DNA from: Nageia nagi
Taxonomy: Eukaryota > Pinophyta
Direction of reading: 5' to 3'
Length of the DNA stretch: 64,000 nucleotides
NCBI GenBank assembly: GCA_050084985.1
Contig: JBITNC010000002.1
Span: 13,268,001-13,332,000, forward strand
Part shown: positions 32,111-44,462 of the stretch, piece by piece
Position numbering within the stretch: the first letter of the stretch is position 1
How the letters are laid out: each line of letters opens with the position of its first letter
Program-made: the position numbers and the translations under genes
Notes under the pieces: model-generated
The model's database searches: none
What the model was told of the DNA's origin: nothing
What the model saw: only the letters and a program-made list of their open reading frames with translations

Positions 32111-33264
32111 AGTTTGATACTTTTCATATTGATTTCATGGATTGATTCTTTGAGGACACTCATAGTGGGTTTGTGTACTTTCGTTTTATTCCTTTGAAAG
32201 CTCTCGAGCTTTAGGAAAGTTATCTCTAAATCACTTTAAAGAGTACTTGAAGCCTACCTATGTTTGTTGCTTGATCCTTAACATGCGAGTTGATTGGGTA
32301 TTCTATGTCAGTTTCTACATCTATGACATCTTGTTAGGTCTTTCATCCAAAACCATGATCCTTTCACTTTGAAACTTTCCGTTTCCATCCATTTGACATT
32401 CCTCCCCACTCCTCTTTGAAGCATATCGAACGTGAAGTTGTTTGCTTGCAAGATTGGATGAATTGGATGAAGAGTCCTTAACCGATTCAGAAGAGATTAA
32501 CTTTTAGACACTTTCCCGTCAGTGAACCTCAACCTCATATCCGATCAAGTATCCTTTCTTTCTCCAAGGTGTTGTCCTTCACCTTTTATAGTATTATTGC
32601 CTTTATGCTTTCTTTATGCTTTCATATCCAAATACAATCGTTAAATCCACACACAAAGGTTTCGAACAAACTCTACACATCAAAGAATAAAACATCATTG
32701 GTTAATAGACTACATACCTCTCATTCCATTCCATTGAGGCTGATTCCAAAGAGGGATACCGTACTTTCTTTTTATTTATCTATACCTAGACCAGAAATGA
32801 GCTCGGCAGGCACACCTTGAACATCATAACGTTAGGTCGCTGAGTAAGCATTTCGAGAGGAGCCTTGAAGGTATATAATCCTTTTCAACTGGGGGAATTG
32901 GTAATGCATTCCCAATTATGTTGCTTGAGATCTCCTAAGTTCCGTGCGCGATATTCATAGTGTCTCACACCGGAAAGAAAAGCATCCCAACACCTAGGTC
33001 TAGGGATAATTTTTTCCCTTCAATCATCTTCCACACATTTGCTAATAATACATTGAAAATGCTAAGAAATTTTATATTACTCCTCTTAATTGATAATTTT
33101 TTTCTTTTTCCAGCTTATACTAGTGAAAATAATTCATATAGCCTTTCTTTTTTCTAATATATAAACTATATGTTCTTTTCAAAGATACTGTATCAAGACG
33201 TATTTTCATCAAAGGGTTTTCAAAATATGTCGTATCCATATTGGATACAATATGTCAATATCCA
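32111..33264. other. Unassigned AT-rich sequence
   Basis: No gene or element recognised. It has scattered pyrimidine-rich stretches (32560-32600, 33020-33160) and a short GC-richer patch at 32800-32990. Open stretches at 32569-32820 and 32960-33157 have no recognisable similarity or coding bias. Confidence 0.4.
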
Positions 33265-34945
33265 TCTCCATGTAACTTTGCTTTGGCTAAAAGGCTACTA
33301 GGACAATCATAGGCTTCACACTTTACGCAAGTTTCAAATTTCACCAGATAATGGATACTTAAAGACTTCCTTTCAACACAATCCAAGGGAGAATAAAGTT
33401 TCAACAAGACTTTGAATTACAATCATACTCAATAAGGGCTCAAAGCTCAAAAATCTAGTAGAACAGAACTCCATGCTTCAAAAAGAATTCTTCCTTGATG
33501 CTGAATGGCTATATTTACATGGATGATCATGAATCCAGCTTACAAAACATTGTTCTGAAGAAAACTTCTACTAATCTACTTCATTTTAGAAACTGGGCAG
33601 TCTAGATGCTGCCGGCATACAGCATAGAGCCTATGGCCCACAAAGGCAATGCAAAATGGTAAAAGATCAAATCCTACAAAAAGAACAGATCAAGGAAATA
33701 AAAACTCACTTCCTCTTGTGCAAGTCCCAAAATGTTGAAATAAAAGTAGTAACACCACTAAAATCTTAGAAAGGAGGAACAATTAGTAATGCCCTCTTGT
33801 ATGAGGGTCAATCAAGAAAACTCAAGGGCTTCATATTCAATAATGTATTCATCTCCATGTAAGTATGCCTTTTGGCTAAAAGCCCACTAGAACAATCAAG
33901 GGCTTAATGCTTAGGTGCATGTTTGAAATTTTGCCAGTCAGTGGGCAATTTGCTAAAGACTCTCTTTCGACAAGACCCAAGGCAGAAGAAAGTTTCAATA
34001 AGGTTTTGAGTTACAATCAGGCTCAATAGGGATCTAGGGTCAATAATCTACTAGAATGGAGCTCCATTTCAAACAGAAATCTTCCCTGTAGCGAATGGCT
34101 GCTTTTACATAGATGATCCTGAATCCAGCCCAAAATATATTTTTGAAAGAAAAGCTTTACTAATCCATTTCATTTTGAAAATCATGCAGCTAGCACATAG
34201 CATAGAGCCTGTGGTCCATGAAGGCAAATACAAAATGGTAAAATATCAAATCCTACAAGAGAGCCGCTCAAAGAAGTAAGTACTACTAAGAAGTCATTTC
34301 TGCCTGTACAAAGCCCAAAAAGTTGAGATAGAAAGCAGCAAAACCACTAAAATTTTAGATAAGAGGAACAATCAAGGGCTTCATAACATATCGTCTATAT
34401 GCAACTATGCCTTCTGGATAAAAGGCTGATGGGACAATCAAGGGCTTCATCTTCTCTGCAAGTTTGGAATTTCACCAGTCAATGGACACTTCCCTAAAGA
34501 CTCCCTTTCAACACTATCCAAGGGAGAAGAAACTTTCAACAAGGCTTTGAATTACAATTAGACTCAGTAAGTTTCCAGGCTCAGTAATCTAGTAGAGCAG
34601 AACTCCATGCTCCAAGGAGTTTTCAAATGGATGATGATGAATCCAGCCTATAGAATTGTATTTGAAAAAAAAAAACTTTACTAATTCAATTCATTTTAGA
34701 AATTGGACAGCCTGGACATATGCCGCTAGCATATATAGCATAGAGCCTATAACCTACAAAGTCGGTGCAAAATGGTAAAATATCAAATCATACAAAAAAG
34801 AGCAGCTCAATAAAGTAAAAGCGCATTTCTGTCTGTACCAAGCCCAGAAAACTGAGATAAAACCAGCAACATCGCTAAAATATGGAAAGGAGGAGCAATT
34901 ACTAATGTCCTCTTTATGGGGATCAATCAAGATAGGAGAAGTCCA
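33265..34945. repeat. Three diverged tandem units of about 540-590 bp
   Basis: Units start near 33265, 33852 and 34393 (shared start like ctccatgtaactttgccttt with variants). Each contains in order: caatcaagggcttcat, gaaatttcaccagtcaatgg, ctttcaacacaatccaaggg, actccatgct, gaatccagcctac, gcatagagcctat, gcaaaatggtaaaatatcaaa and gaggaacaatta. Copies differ by many substitutions and small gaps, so the triplication is old. No coding potential is seen. Confidence 0.85.
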
Positions 34946-36440
34946 ATGAGGATAACCTGTGACCAAGCAAGAAATTATTGTAACTATTCTAGTAGATGAT
35001 GGCCGATACTTAATGTTCTTGTTATTACTCTGCCATCAGTTGCGTTGGAATTCAGAACTATGGTAATATTATAATATTAGTAGTTTGATTTGGGTTCCCA
35101 ATGGCCTTGTCAAAACTGTAACATGTGATTAACAAAGTAGGGAAAAAAGAATAAGCTATAGATCAGTATGTCAATGCTTTTGTTTTTTTGATATCAAATA
35201 TATACCAAAGTACTTGTAACAAACATGTGCTACACCTGTTGGGACCATTCAAGAGTTGCATTCATTAAGCTGCCCAAGGTCTTAAGAGAATTTTTGGGTT
35301 AGCAAAGAAGACAAAAAAGGATTTTCTAATGTGGGTTTCTATTTGTCAAATGGATCCTGAAAGTACTTAAAAGGGAGTCAAGAATGAAATAGTTTAACCA
35401 GGGACAACATTCTCTGAAGATCCCCTGTTGTCAAAAAAGGTTGGCAAGGGATTAGGACTAAGATTCAAAGTTATACTAGTTTTCAGATTCCTGAGAGCAG
35501 GGAAGGCAAGGAAGCTGCTGTAAACCATGTTGAGAAATTACGAGCGTGAAAGCAAAAACAGAAGAAAAAATAACACAAGAAATTTGCATGGAAACCATGT
35601 TGTGTACAACTAAAACCATGGGGCAATGGCAACTAGAATATTTTAATAATTCCCCCAATCTTTACAATTTTGCATTATACAAATATAAGGGGTCATTCTC
35701 TCTTTATAGAAAATAAAGAAAGATTCCATAAATGATGGTACATGCAAAACACGTCTAATAATGACCACATCTATTAACAACTTATCTATTTATAACCATG
35801 TCTATTATTAACCGCATATATTATTAGCAAGGGCCCACGTAGTATGACTGTATGGTACAATCGTATGGAAAATTCGGGTAAAGGGCTCTTCCCTTGAACC
35901 CCATGCAAGAAGGATCTGCGACCCCCAGCTATGCCCAGCATATGCAACTCACATGTGAAAGACGATCACCAAGGGAGGCACCACCATGCACCGTTCTGTT
36001 GTAGAACATTGGCGATTTGGATATTGAATTCATCTTCCAACATGCCATTGCTTAGGTGGAATAAGGAAGAACTTAGGAGGGGCAATTCCTTTACTAACTT
36101 TTCCTTTTTAGTGCCTCCTCTCCCGAGTCAAAATGAGACACATTTTGGGGATATCCATTAATACAACTACTTACAATAATTTAGGCAAGAAATTACAACA
36201 ATTAGACACTTATGTTACTCAGGACATAAGGTTCTCTCCAACTGAAATCAAAACTATAATACATCAATTGGAGCATTGTTCTAGCAGTTGAAATTGGCAG
36301 AGTTCTTGCAATAATATTTGTATGTAATCCACAACAAATGCTTGAAGAACTGGCAACTGAATTAGACCAAAGCATTTACAAATGTTTCGAATGCCAACTG
36401 TATATATTAAATTATAAATTAAAAAATAAAAGTAGGTAAG
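34946..36440. other. Intergenic sequence with a possible minus-strand LTR scrap
   Basis: Mostly unassigned. About 35530-35900 looks like part of a minus-strand copia-type LTR: aataacacaagaaatttgcatgg, a reversed TATA-like tctttataga at 35701-35710, and many short attatta repeats. No partner copy or duplication is visible. The open stretch at 35931-36161 has no recognised similarity. Confidence 0.3.
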
Positions 36441-37178
36441 AAGATTTTAGTTACTTTTAAAGTTTTAGCATACCTTAAAGATGAAGCCTCATCACAACTG
36501 GGTGTTGAGATGACACTGGAAGATAAGTTCTTTCAGTGGAGCTTCTGCTTTCCTAGCAAATAAAAATTGTTGACAGCTAAAGGTAAATTTTGGTGGGACT
36601 TGCCTATTTGATTTACAAAGTTACACAATGTTTGAGGGACAAAGAAACAGAGAAAAGAAGAAAAGTTTAGGGATGGCTAGAGAAACCTCCAGAATTTTGA
36701 GGGACAACACAGGGGTCAGGCACAAGACTTGAGGCCCCAGAATAGCACAGAAACTATCGAACAAAAAAATGTAGTTTGTAATTTTGTATATTCAATATAG
36801 CAAAAGAACACATCAGAACATGCAATTATTCATAAACCCATCAAACAAGAAATTATCCACAACTTCAAGAATGCAAATCATTCTGTTTCTCATTGCTTAA
36901 TTGAAACTCTTCTACTCATTTTTTAGTGCTATCCTTTTTCTGTTAATGTCCTCAACCCTTTGAATGATATCAAATTTCAATGTGTACTTCAAAACCTTGT
37001 TGAAAGCAGACCACAGATGAATCCACCTGTCTTTAGGCCAAAACTTTGCATATACAACACATTACACGTTTTCAATGCAAAGCATTATTGACCAATGCCA
37101 TTTGGTTACAAATTCAACGAACCCCTTTCATTTAATAGTGGAATGGCAAAAAAAGTGTTCATTGATTGAAATGAATAC
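36441..37178. other. Sequence downstream of the DUF177-like exons
   Basis: This is where the 3' exons of the minus-strand gene would be expected. A splice-acceptor-like tttgctag precedes a short open stretch near 36558-36478 (ESRSSTERTYLPVSSQHP, then a stop), but it does not resemble the family. Nothing else is recognised. Confidence 0.35.
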
Positions 37179-37494
37179 CTGTGTCGTGTACTTGGCACAG
37201 CAATTGATGCATTCTTGTGTAAGTGATAATACAACTTTTCCATCCACACTATAGCCCACTGCAGCATGCTGTGAAAAATAGGGCAAATAAGCCATAGGGA
37301 AATCATCAGCATTAATCATTTGTAACACCATGCAGCAAATAATCTCACATTAAAACCAGTTTTTTCTGTAAGTCCAAAATCAAGAATAAGAAGAAAACAA
37401 ATGAGGTATGAACACCCAAAGCGTGGAGACTGTCTAAGGGGAAGATTGCAACACTTCAACAGTGCATAGAGGGTAATAATTGCTCCACTTCAAC

Positions 37495-37880
37495 TGTGTC
37501 TGCTGCAAACATGTGTAAATGGAATGAGTCCATGCAAACTAACTTCAAAAATGTGGAAATAGGCTGAACGTTACATAATCTAATCATGTGGAAATGGATT
37601 GGCACCCCATATACTTCAAACATGTCTGTATGGATTATCACTCTATATATTAACTCCAAACATGTGGAAGTGAGTTGAAAGTATGCTATTGCTTACTAAC
37701 TTCAAACATGTGGGAATGGATTGAACCATGCATACTGCATACATGAGTGAATGAATTGGCACCCTACCTACATACTCCAAATATGAGGAAATGGATGGCA
37801 CTCTGTACACTCACTCTCAGTATATGGGAATGGATTGGAACTGTTGCATACTTTTTCAAGTATGTGTGAATATACTAGCA
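37495..37880. repeat. Degenerate minisatellite in intron 2
   Basis: About eight worn copies of a 40-55 bp unit around acttcaaacatgtggaaatggattg with variants (for example near 37541, 37586, 37616, 37654, 37699, 37765 and 37811). It lies in the intron between exons 2 and 3 of the DUF177-like fragment. Confidence 0.7.
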
Positions 37881-37949
37881 TCTTTGAAGTGATAATTGTT
37901 TACTCCAAATGTTAAAAACCCAAAGGAATTGAGTTCATTGAAATGCTAG

Positions 37950-38425
37950 GTAGAGTCAAATTTGATACTATAGCTAGTTCCTACATTCAAAACCAAACAG
38001 AGAAACTAGGTCTGAGAATTTTGTTGGCAATCATGTTAATAAAAAGTGGAGTTACTAAAAATTAAAAATTAAAGCCAATGTAGTTATAGATAGATAAGTC
38101 TTTTAACGTACTTTTAAATCCCTTGGTTTGTAGGACCTATCAAAAATTGTCCAGTGAAAATATATCAGTGAATTATTTAAGTGATTGTTTCTCACATAAT
38201 AAAATAAAATAGCCAAGCTTGTTTTGATTATCTTGTTTTAAGAATTCATGAATCTTCTTGTAATTACAAAACTAAAGCCAATGGCATCCAAGAAAGTGGG
38301 TATAGTCAAATTTGCTATAATTGCTACTTCCGACATTCAAAACTAAACAGACTAATCAGGTCTGAGCATCTTTTTGGCAGCCATGTTAAAAAAGTGGAGC
38401 TATGAAAAATTAAAGCCAATGGCAT
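37950..38425. repeat. Pair of diverged direct repeats in intron 2
   Basis: About 37950-38080 and 38297-38425 share agtcaaatttg, acattcaaaac, aaacagac/gag, aggtctgag, ttggca, catgttaa, aagtggag and aaattaaagccaatg in the same order. Roughly 130 bp each and about 350 bp apart. An old duplication, still inside the intron. Confidence 0.75.
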
Positions 38426-39068
38426 ACAAGAAATTCTGATGTGCTATTGGCATACCTTCTTAATAGAGAGTAATAGTCACATCATTGTCAGTTCCATCAG
38501 TTTTGGATACCAGATCCATCAAGCCCAGTGCGTTGAGGGATGTGACATACTCATCAGTCCATGAATCTGCCCAATCCCCATCACTCTTCTGTATGGTGAT
38601 AAGCCCTTGCAAAGAAGCAGGTGATCTCACCTGCCTACTTTTCTTGTTATACTGCCTATCCTTCTCATAACAATAATACCAATAGTAGTTACTGCTGCTA
38701 TCAACCCAACTACCCAAAGACCAAAACAAATAAAAAAGAACGTGAATGTGTTGTATATGGAGAGAATTAGATGGTGGTCTGTTCGTACTTGATGAAACTC
38801 ATTTCTTCGTCTGGACATTCCTTTTTTGGCAGAAACAAACAGTGTTCCATGGAGGCTCTTCTCTGAATGAAAGGAAGTTAATTCGTAAATCCGAAGAGAA
38901 AGACTTCGTAGCAATTGTGAGATAAATATGACATGAGAGAATTTTTACTCGCTGGAAGATGCAAAAGGCTGGAGAGAATGGATAAGCCAAGTAGAAAACG
39001 GTGGCCATCTTCCAGGTTCGAAACTTTATTTGATTGCCAATTTGCCAGTGTAGGCTCTATGAAATTGA

Positions 39069-39419
39069 AAATCTGACTACTTAGAAAAAACACATAAAAT
39101 GGATTTATCTCAATGTATCTTTACGAGGCTGAGCAGACAGGGCGTTATCAATTGATAAGTATGAATTACACAAAAGGAATACATTTTATCAATTCACAAC
39201 CATGTTGAAATATGGTAACTTTAGAGGTTAATTTTCTTAGGCATTTAGCATTTGCTGTATGAGATTATAATAATATTTTTAATATTATTACAATCATGGA
39301 TTTCTATGAAAAGGTCATTCACCAAAGAAGTGATTTTCTTTTTTAGAAAATAAAAGTATTTTTTCTACATATATCAAAAACAAGAAATAATAATTGAAAC
39401 TTTCAATTGTCAAATAAAT
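39069..39419. other. Upstream flank of the DUF177-like fragment
   Basis: AT-rich. No clear TATA box or CpG-rich promoter for the minus-strand gene was seen. The right part (from about 39330) may belong to the LINE fragment that follows. Confidence 0.35.
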
Positions 39420-39596
39420 CGATTCCCTTCAATCTATTTAGGAATGCCCTATAGAATTAAAGAAAGTTTTTGGAATAGAGTTCTAGATAGAATTGCAAGG
39501 AAATTAGCAAGATGGAAAGAATCAATTCTAAGTCAAACAGATAAATTGTTATTAATAAAAACAACTCCCAAATGCAAACAATTTATAACTCTCTAG
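39420..39596 (+). mobile_element. L1-type LINE reverse transcriptase fragment
   Basis: A 58-codon plus-strand reading, too short and start-less for ordinary ORF lists: RFPSIYLGMPYRIKESFW, NRVLDRIARKLARWKES and ILSQTDKLLLIKTT, then a stop. It matches the C-terminal RT region of plant L1 LINEs (the YLG-P, kL--Wk, LS--gr--LIk signature). It is cut off on both sides; element F starts 88 bases later. Confidence 0.75.
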
Positions 39597-39683
39597 TTTG
39601 TATGATGCTTGCTAATATAGCAAAAAAATAGACCAAATATGCAATAGACTTTTATGGTCATGAGTAATAGAAAAGAGAAAAAT

Positions 39684-40135
39684 TGAAAGGTACCCAGTTA
39701 TGGATATTATAGGTGTTGAAGTATATTGTCCATCTTGGAATATGGGATAATCCCCTTTCCATTTACCATATAATATACTATGTACAATCATTTATATTTT
39801 CCATTTTGTGTCAACCATCTTTAGATATATGTAATCAATTATGTTATGTCAGTCATCTTGAGATATGTGTCACTCAAATGGCTATAAATAGGTACAGGTT
39901 TATCACAATTAGTAAGCAACGAGATTATTTGTAATAGTTGGACTTAAAGTAATCTTATAGAGTGGCTTCCTTTCTAAAGGGTTCAACTTTTATTCTTGAT
40001 ATGCTTGGTTTGGATATTATGAGTTATTCTTCAAATTAATGTTAAGTGATAATATAATGCTTCTATTTCTATTAATTATATTATTTGGAGATAATTGGGA
40101 TACTATTTTGTTATTGTATTATTGGGATCTTAACA
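39684..40135 (+). repeat. 5' LTR of element F
   Basis: 452 bp from TGAAAGGTACCC to GATCTTAACA. TATA box TATAAATA at 39882-39889 in ggctataaataggtacagg, followed by a plausible start region. Confidence 0.8.
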
Positions 40136-41050
40136 AGTAATATTAAAGCATTCATTTTAGCTACCTATGGGCAAGAATATCGATGTTTTAGTGGGATCAA
40201 GCAAGATGATGATATATCACTCATAATTACAAATTTTATGATAAAATTTTGAGGGTTTTCATGTAATTATGTTAGAAGTATATAATTCAAATTTTAGATC
40301 ATTTGTAGTTATATTATGAATGTTATTAGCATTTTATGCTTTGCACTAAATTTATTATATAGAGTGAAAAAAAGTGAATTGGTTTTCGAGTTTCATTCAC
40401 AAGTTTTTGGTGTATAAGGCATACTTCAGTTAACATCTTAGGTCATTTGGAGTTATATTGGTTGACTTATGTAGAAATTATGGTTTCTTCAAAAAAACCC
40501 TAGATCTAGATTATTTTGTAAAAAGGCAAAAGGTAAAACATTCATTATGTTTGTACCAAATATTATTTTTTGATGAAATTTTAGATATAGTTGGATATAA
40601 TTTGTACTTACATACAATCCAAATTTTAGAGCATTTCAATAAATGTGAACAAAGTTGATTGGCAAATTAGAGTTTTCATTAATTTTGCTTTTAAGGGTAC
40701 AAAATAATGATTTTTTCAAAGATTTTTGAAGAGAAGCTTGAAAAATACATTTCACTATAAAAATTTCAATTCTATTGCATTAGTTTTGACATACATGTAA
40801 CATTTTTATTTTTTGAGACAAAATAAATGGATACTCTTCTTCCACCTCATCAAACACATTCCTTATAGCAATATAGGAATGAATTTACATATTTAGGCAT
40901 GTATGGGATGAGGACTTTCACTTTCTAGTTTCATTGATGGATTGCATGAAGAAATTAAGAAAAATGTATTGATGTGGAGTCCACAAACTATGGAACAAGC
41001 ATATGGACTAACATTGCTTGGAGAAGATAGTCTTAGACATGAAAATCAGT
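40136..41050 (+). pseudogene. Leader and gag fragment of element F
   Basis: The first 700 bases are AT-rich with internal similarity (aaattttagatcatttgtagttatatt near 40287 and taggtcatttggagttatatt near 40439) and no gene. From about 40930 a broken plus-strand reading gives FIDGLHEEIKKNVLMWSPQT and MEQAYGLTLLGED, typical of the end of a gypsy gag capsid domain. It is cut at 41050 by copia K. Confidence 0.6.
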
Positions 41051-41755
41051 TGCCATCTATTAGGAAAAAAATAGCTCTCTATTTGGTAATCAACATGCAT
41101 AGGACTAATCAACAAGACTAAGAAATCAATAAATGATCGATCAACAAGAAGGAGATCAATTATCCAATCGGTTGATCAATTAGTGGTAATCAACTTGGTG
41201 GTGACCATTTTGATAGTTTCCATCAACCTGATCATGGTAAATTATGAACTAAAGATGAGAAAACTCTATTTTAAGTCATGAAACTTGGTCTTGGGCTATT
41301 CTAAGATTTTAAACTTGAGGTTACATAAGGTGGTGAATTCCATACTTATAAAATCACTAAAAATAGAGAGTAGAAAAATAGAAAAATGATGAATTTATAA
41401 ATATGTAATAATTTTCGTGGAATTCATGGAAGAGGATTAGTGAGTGTGAAAATTTGCATAGGTGTGAGAAATAGAAAGAGGAGAGTGAATCCTTATTGAG
41501 AGAGAAAGTTATAGAGGAGAAATTATTATAAACCAAAGAGGAAGGTACACCACTTTAGTTGTTGGTTATTTATTTTTAGTGGCTTGGAATGATTAATTCA
41601 AGGGATTGAATATTTATAGTGGATGTAGCTCACATTGAATGAACCATAATATATCTCTTGTCTTATTTTGTTTATGTGATCTTGTTTTCTTTGTTTTTAT
41701 TCGGATTGAAGTTGATTTATTACTCAACTATATCTTTATATATTAGATCCTAACA
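41051..41755 (+). repeat. 5' LTR of copia K
   Basis: 705 bp. The first part is rich in GATCAA and its complement TTGATC (about 41100-41240). It ends ...atattagatcctaaca, followed by agtagtattgg, a worn version of the tRNA primer site TGGTATCAGAGC. Confidence 0.75.
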
Positions 41756-41819
41756 AGTAGTATTGGAGATTTATTTTTATTATGTACTTGACAAAAAGGA
41801 AAGGAGGGTTTATGGATTA

Positions 41820-42560
41820 ATGGGAGAAATAAAAAAGAAGGGAAGTTTAGGGTGGAAAGGTTCAATGGCCATATTTTTTAGTTTTGGAAGATGCAAATGG
41901 GGGATTACTTATACCAAAAGGATATTTTTCTACCTCTTAATGGTAATACTAAGAAATCTTTGGTTATCTTGGATGAGGAGTGAGAAATTCTTGATAGAAA
42001 GACATTAAGTATGGTGAGGTTATATCTAGGAGCCATGGTTTCCTTCAACATCTCTAAGGAAAAGACTACAAAAGATCTTATAGACACATTGGCCAGGTTG
42101 TATGAAAAATCCTCATCTTCCAATAAGGTATTTCTTATGAAAAGGTTATTTAATATACAAATGGTTGAAGAAGGATCTATTTTAGACCACTTGAATGATT
42201 TTGATATTATTACTAATTACTTGAGTTCAATGGGTTTAGATTTTGATAATGAAATTAGGTCCTTGTTGATATTGTGTTCATTGATGGCAAATTAGTATAA
42301 CTTGGTAATGATAGTAACTCTGCTTCAACTTGTAAAAAGTTAAAGTTTGATAATGTGGTCAACATACTTTTTAGTGAGGATACATGGAAGAAATCCATGG
42401 GTGAAATATCAAGTTATCTTGGTGCACTAACTATTGAGAAAAAAGAAAGATAAAAGGATAAAGACGAAAATCAAAATCAAGGAAAATTAGAGGGTAGATA
42501 CAAGGGAAAAGTTAATATTGAGTGTTGGTATTGTAAGAAGGGACACTTGAAGAAAGAGTA
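41820..42560 (+). pseudogene. Copia K gag and zinc knuckle
   Basis: After the ATG at 41820 a shift leads to the copia capsid entry (FRVERFNGHIF, WKMQMGDYLYQKDIF). 42011-42295 reads FNISKEKTTKDLIDTLARLY, NKVFLMKRLFNIQMVEEGS and LDHLNDFDIITNYLSSMG (UBN2-type gag). At 42514-42560 the knuckle reads CWYCKKGHLKKEYW, with the last cysteine changed to tyrosine. Confidence 0.8.
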
Positions 42561-42633
42561 TTGGTTGAGGAAGGTATATGGAAAAGAAATCAATGAAGGT
42601 AATAATTAGAAAGTTAATAGGGCTAGTAAGATT

Positions 42634-43120
42634 TTGCAAGATGCATTGATTTTATCTCTTGATATGCATAATGATTATTTGGTTATAAATTCAAGTGCTT
42701 CTTTTCATGCCACTTCTCACAAGGATTATTTCATAGAATATGTTCAAGAGATTTTGGATACGTTTTGTTGGATAATGATTAGCCATGCAAGATTTTGGGT
42801 ATGGGGAATATTAGGATTAAATTTCCTAACGAGAATCAATAGTTGCTCAAGGAGGTGAAGCACATACTTGATTTTAAGGGAAACCTCATTTCGATAAGTA
42901 AACTTGATGGTGAGGGTTACATAATTGCATTTAGGAATCAAAAGTGGAATGTTAATAAGGGTTCCATGGTTATTACAAGAGGTAAGATGGTTTGTTCACT
43001 ATATTTGCTTACTAACACATCTATTTGCACAATAGATTTAGCTTCTATAGGTGAGAATGTAATTGTGACACCACAAGTTTGGACATGTGAAAAATAATAA
43101 ATTAGGATTTTGTAAAAGAA
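42634..43120 (+). pseudogene. Copia K protease and pre-integrase region
   Basis: VINSSASFHATSHKDYF is the copia protease site with D-S-G changed to N-S-S, so inactive. Then, in another frame, KEVKHILDFKGNLISISKLD, GYIIAFRNQKWNVNKGSMVI and KMVCSLYLLTNTSI, the usual linker to the integrase finger. No integrase core follows. Confidence 0.78.
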
Positions 43121-43289
43121 AGAAGTGGGTGAGATTACTCTTGTATGGGAAGGCTATTTCCAAGAAGAAGAAGATGTGGATACTAAAGGTGTAAGGAGGC
43201 ATTTAACATCAGGATTGAGAAAATCCATCGAGAGATGTTAGATGTAAAATGGTAAGTCATTATTTCCCCATACTTTCTTATGCATTGTA

Positions 43290-43764
43290 TAATGATGGTA
43301 GTAAACAAATGTGTTTTAAAGCTATGCAAAAGAAAACTAGGACGAAGTGGGAGCTTAACATTAATAAGGAGGGGAATTCCTTAACGCAAAACTAATGGGA
43401 TTTGGCTAAGTTACCTACATATATAAAAGGTTTGCATGATATGTATGTATGTAGGATAAAAGCAAAGGAAGGAGATCAAGTATTGCATAAGGAGTGGCTT
43501 GAGATAAAAGTGTTTGCAAAGATTGTGGCATGGCCCATGTAGTGGAAGTTGTAAACTAGTTGAGGTTCATGGAAAATTAGGGTAAAGGAATTTGTGAAGA
43601 AGTGACAAGGGATATGTTGTCAAAGGAGGAATTAGGGGTTCTCCTAATTTCTATTGGTATTAATGAATAAAGATCAAGATGAGAATATTTAGATCTAGGG
43701 TTGTAGGATGTTGCAACAAAATCAATCTTTAAGTGGGATATTTTTAGGAATTGGAGCTTGATTA
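43290..43764 (+). pseudogene. Copia K remnant of RT entry region and 3' flank
   Basis: 43260-43480 gives HYFPISYALYNDG, KTRTKWELNINKEGNSLTQN, a stop, and WDLAKLPTYIKGL, the sequence that precedes and opens the RVT_2 domain (the conserved W--a---E--sL--N-tW-L--lP pattern). Beyond about 43560 similarity is lost. An internal deletion thus joined the RT entry to the 3' end. Confidence 0.6.
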
Positions 43765-44462
43765 TGTGGCTAAGAAAGAAAATAACTCTATATTTTTTAA
43801 TCGATATGCATAGGATTGATCAATAGTATTAATCTATCAATAGAGGGCTAATTTGTAAGATTGATTGATGGGCAAGATATTGACTATGCAATCGATCAAC
43901 TGATCAATGATAATAGACCTGGTGGTGAATAATCTCATAGATCTAATCATCTTTATCATTATTGATCATGAACCAAAGATGGAAAAACTCTATTTTGAGT
44001 TTACAACCCATGTTGGGCTTGTAAACTTAAGGTTGCATTAGGTGGAAAATTCTATACTTGTAAAATCACTAAAAATAAAGAGTAGAAAATTTGAAAAAGG
44101 ATGAATCTATACATATGTAATAATTTTAGTATAATTCATGGAAGAGGATTAGTGAGTGTGATAATTTGCATAGGTGTGAGAAATAAGAAGAGGAGAGTGA
44201 ATCCTTGTTGAGGGAGACTATTGTAGAGGAGAAATTCTTGTAAACCAAAGATGAAGATATATTAGTTTGGTTGTTGATTATTTCCTTTTGGTGGCTTGGA
44301 TGAATAAATTCAAGGGATTGAATATTCTTTATGGATGTAGCCCATATTGGGTGAACCATATTACATCTCTTATCTTCTCTTGTTTGTGTGATCTTGTTTG
44401 CTTTATTTTTCGTCTAGATTAAAGTACATTATTTACTCAATTATATTTTTATATAGTATATC
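43765..44462 (+). repeat. 3' LTR of copia K, interrupted by H
   Basis: Same sequence features as 41051-41755. Its last bases (agatcctaaca) are displaced to 50102-50112 by the insertion of element H. Confidence 0.75.

Larger units (their letters stand above)
37179..39008 (-). pseudogene. DUF177/YCED-homologue-like gene fragment (three exons)
   Basis: Exon 1 (39008-38789) begins MATVFYLAYPFSPAFCIFQR, like a plastid transit peptide, and later reads HGTLFVSAKKGMSRRRNEFH. Exon 2 (38630-38456) reads RSPASLQGLITIQKSDGDWA and TDEYVTSLNALGLMDLV. Exon 3 (37268-37179) reads HAAVGYSVDGKVVLSLTQEC and NCCAKYTTQ. Splice sites fit (donors gtacga, gtatgc, gtattc; acceptors taggcag and a pyrimidine tract with cacag). 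The pattern, especially SVDG...C..C, resembles plant YCED homologues (DUF177), plastid proteins needed for 23S rRNA accumulation. A shift near an A run at about 38945 breaks exon 1, and a 2-base deficit in a CT run breaks the end of exon 2. Later exons were not found. Likely a decayed partial copy. Confidence 0.5.

Noticed and set aside
36478-36558. Possible last exon of the DUF177-like gene
   Set aside because: It has an acceptor-like border but the peptide does not resemble the family and ends at once.
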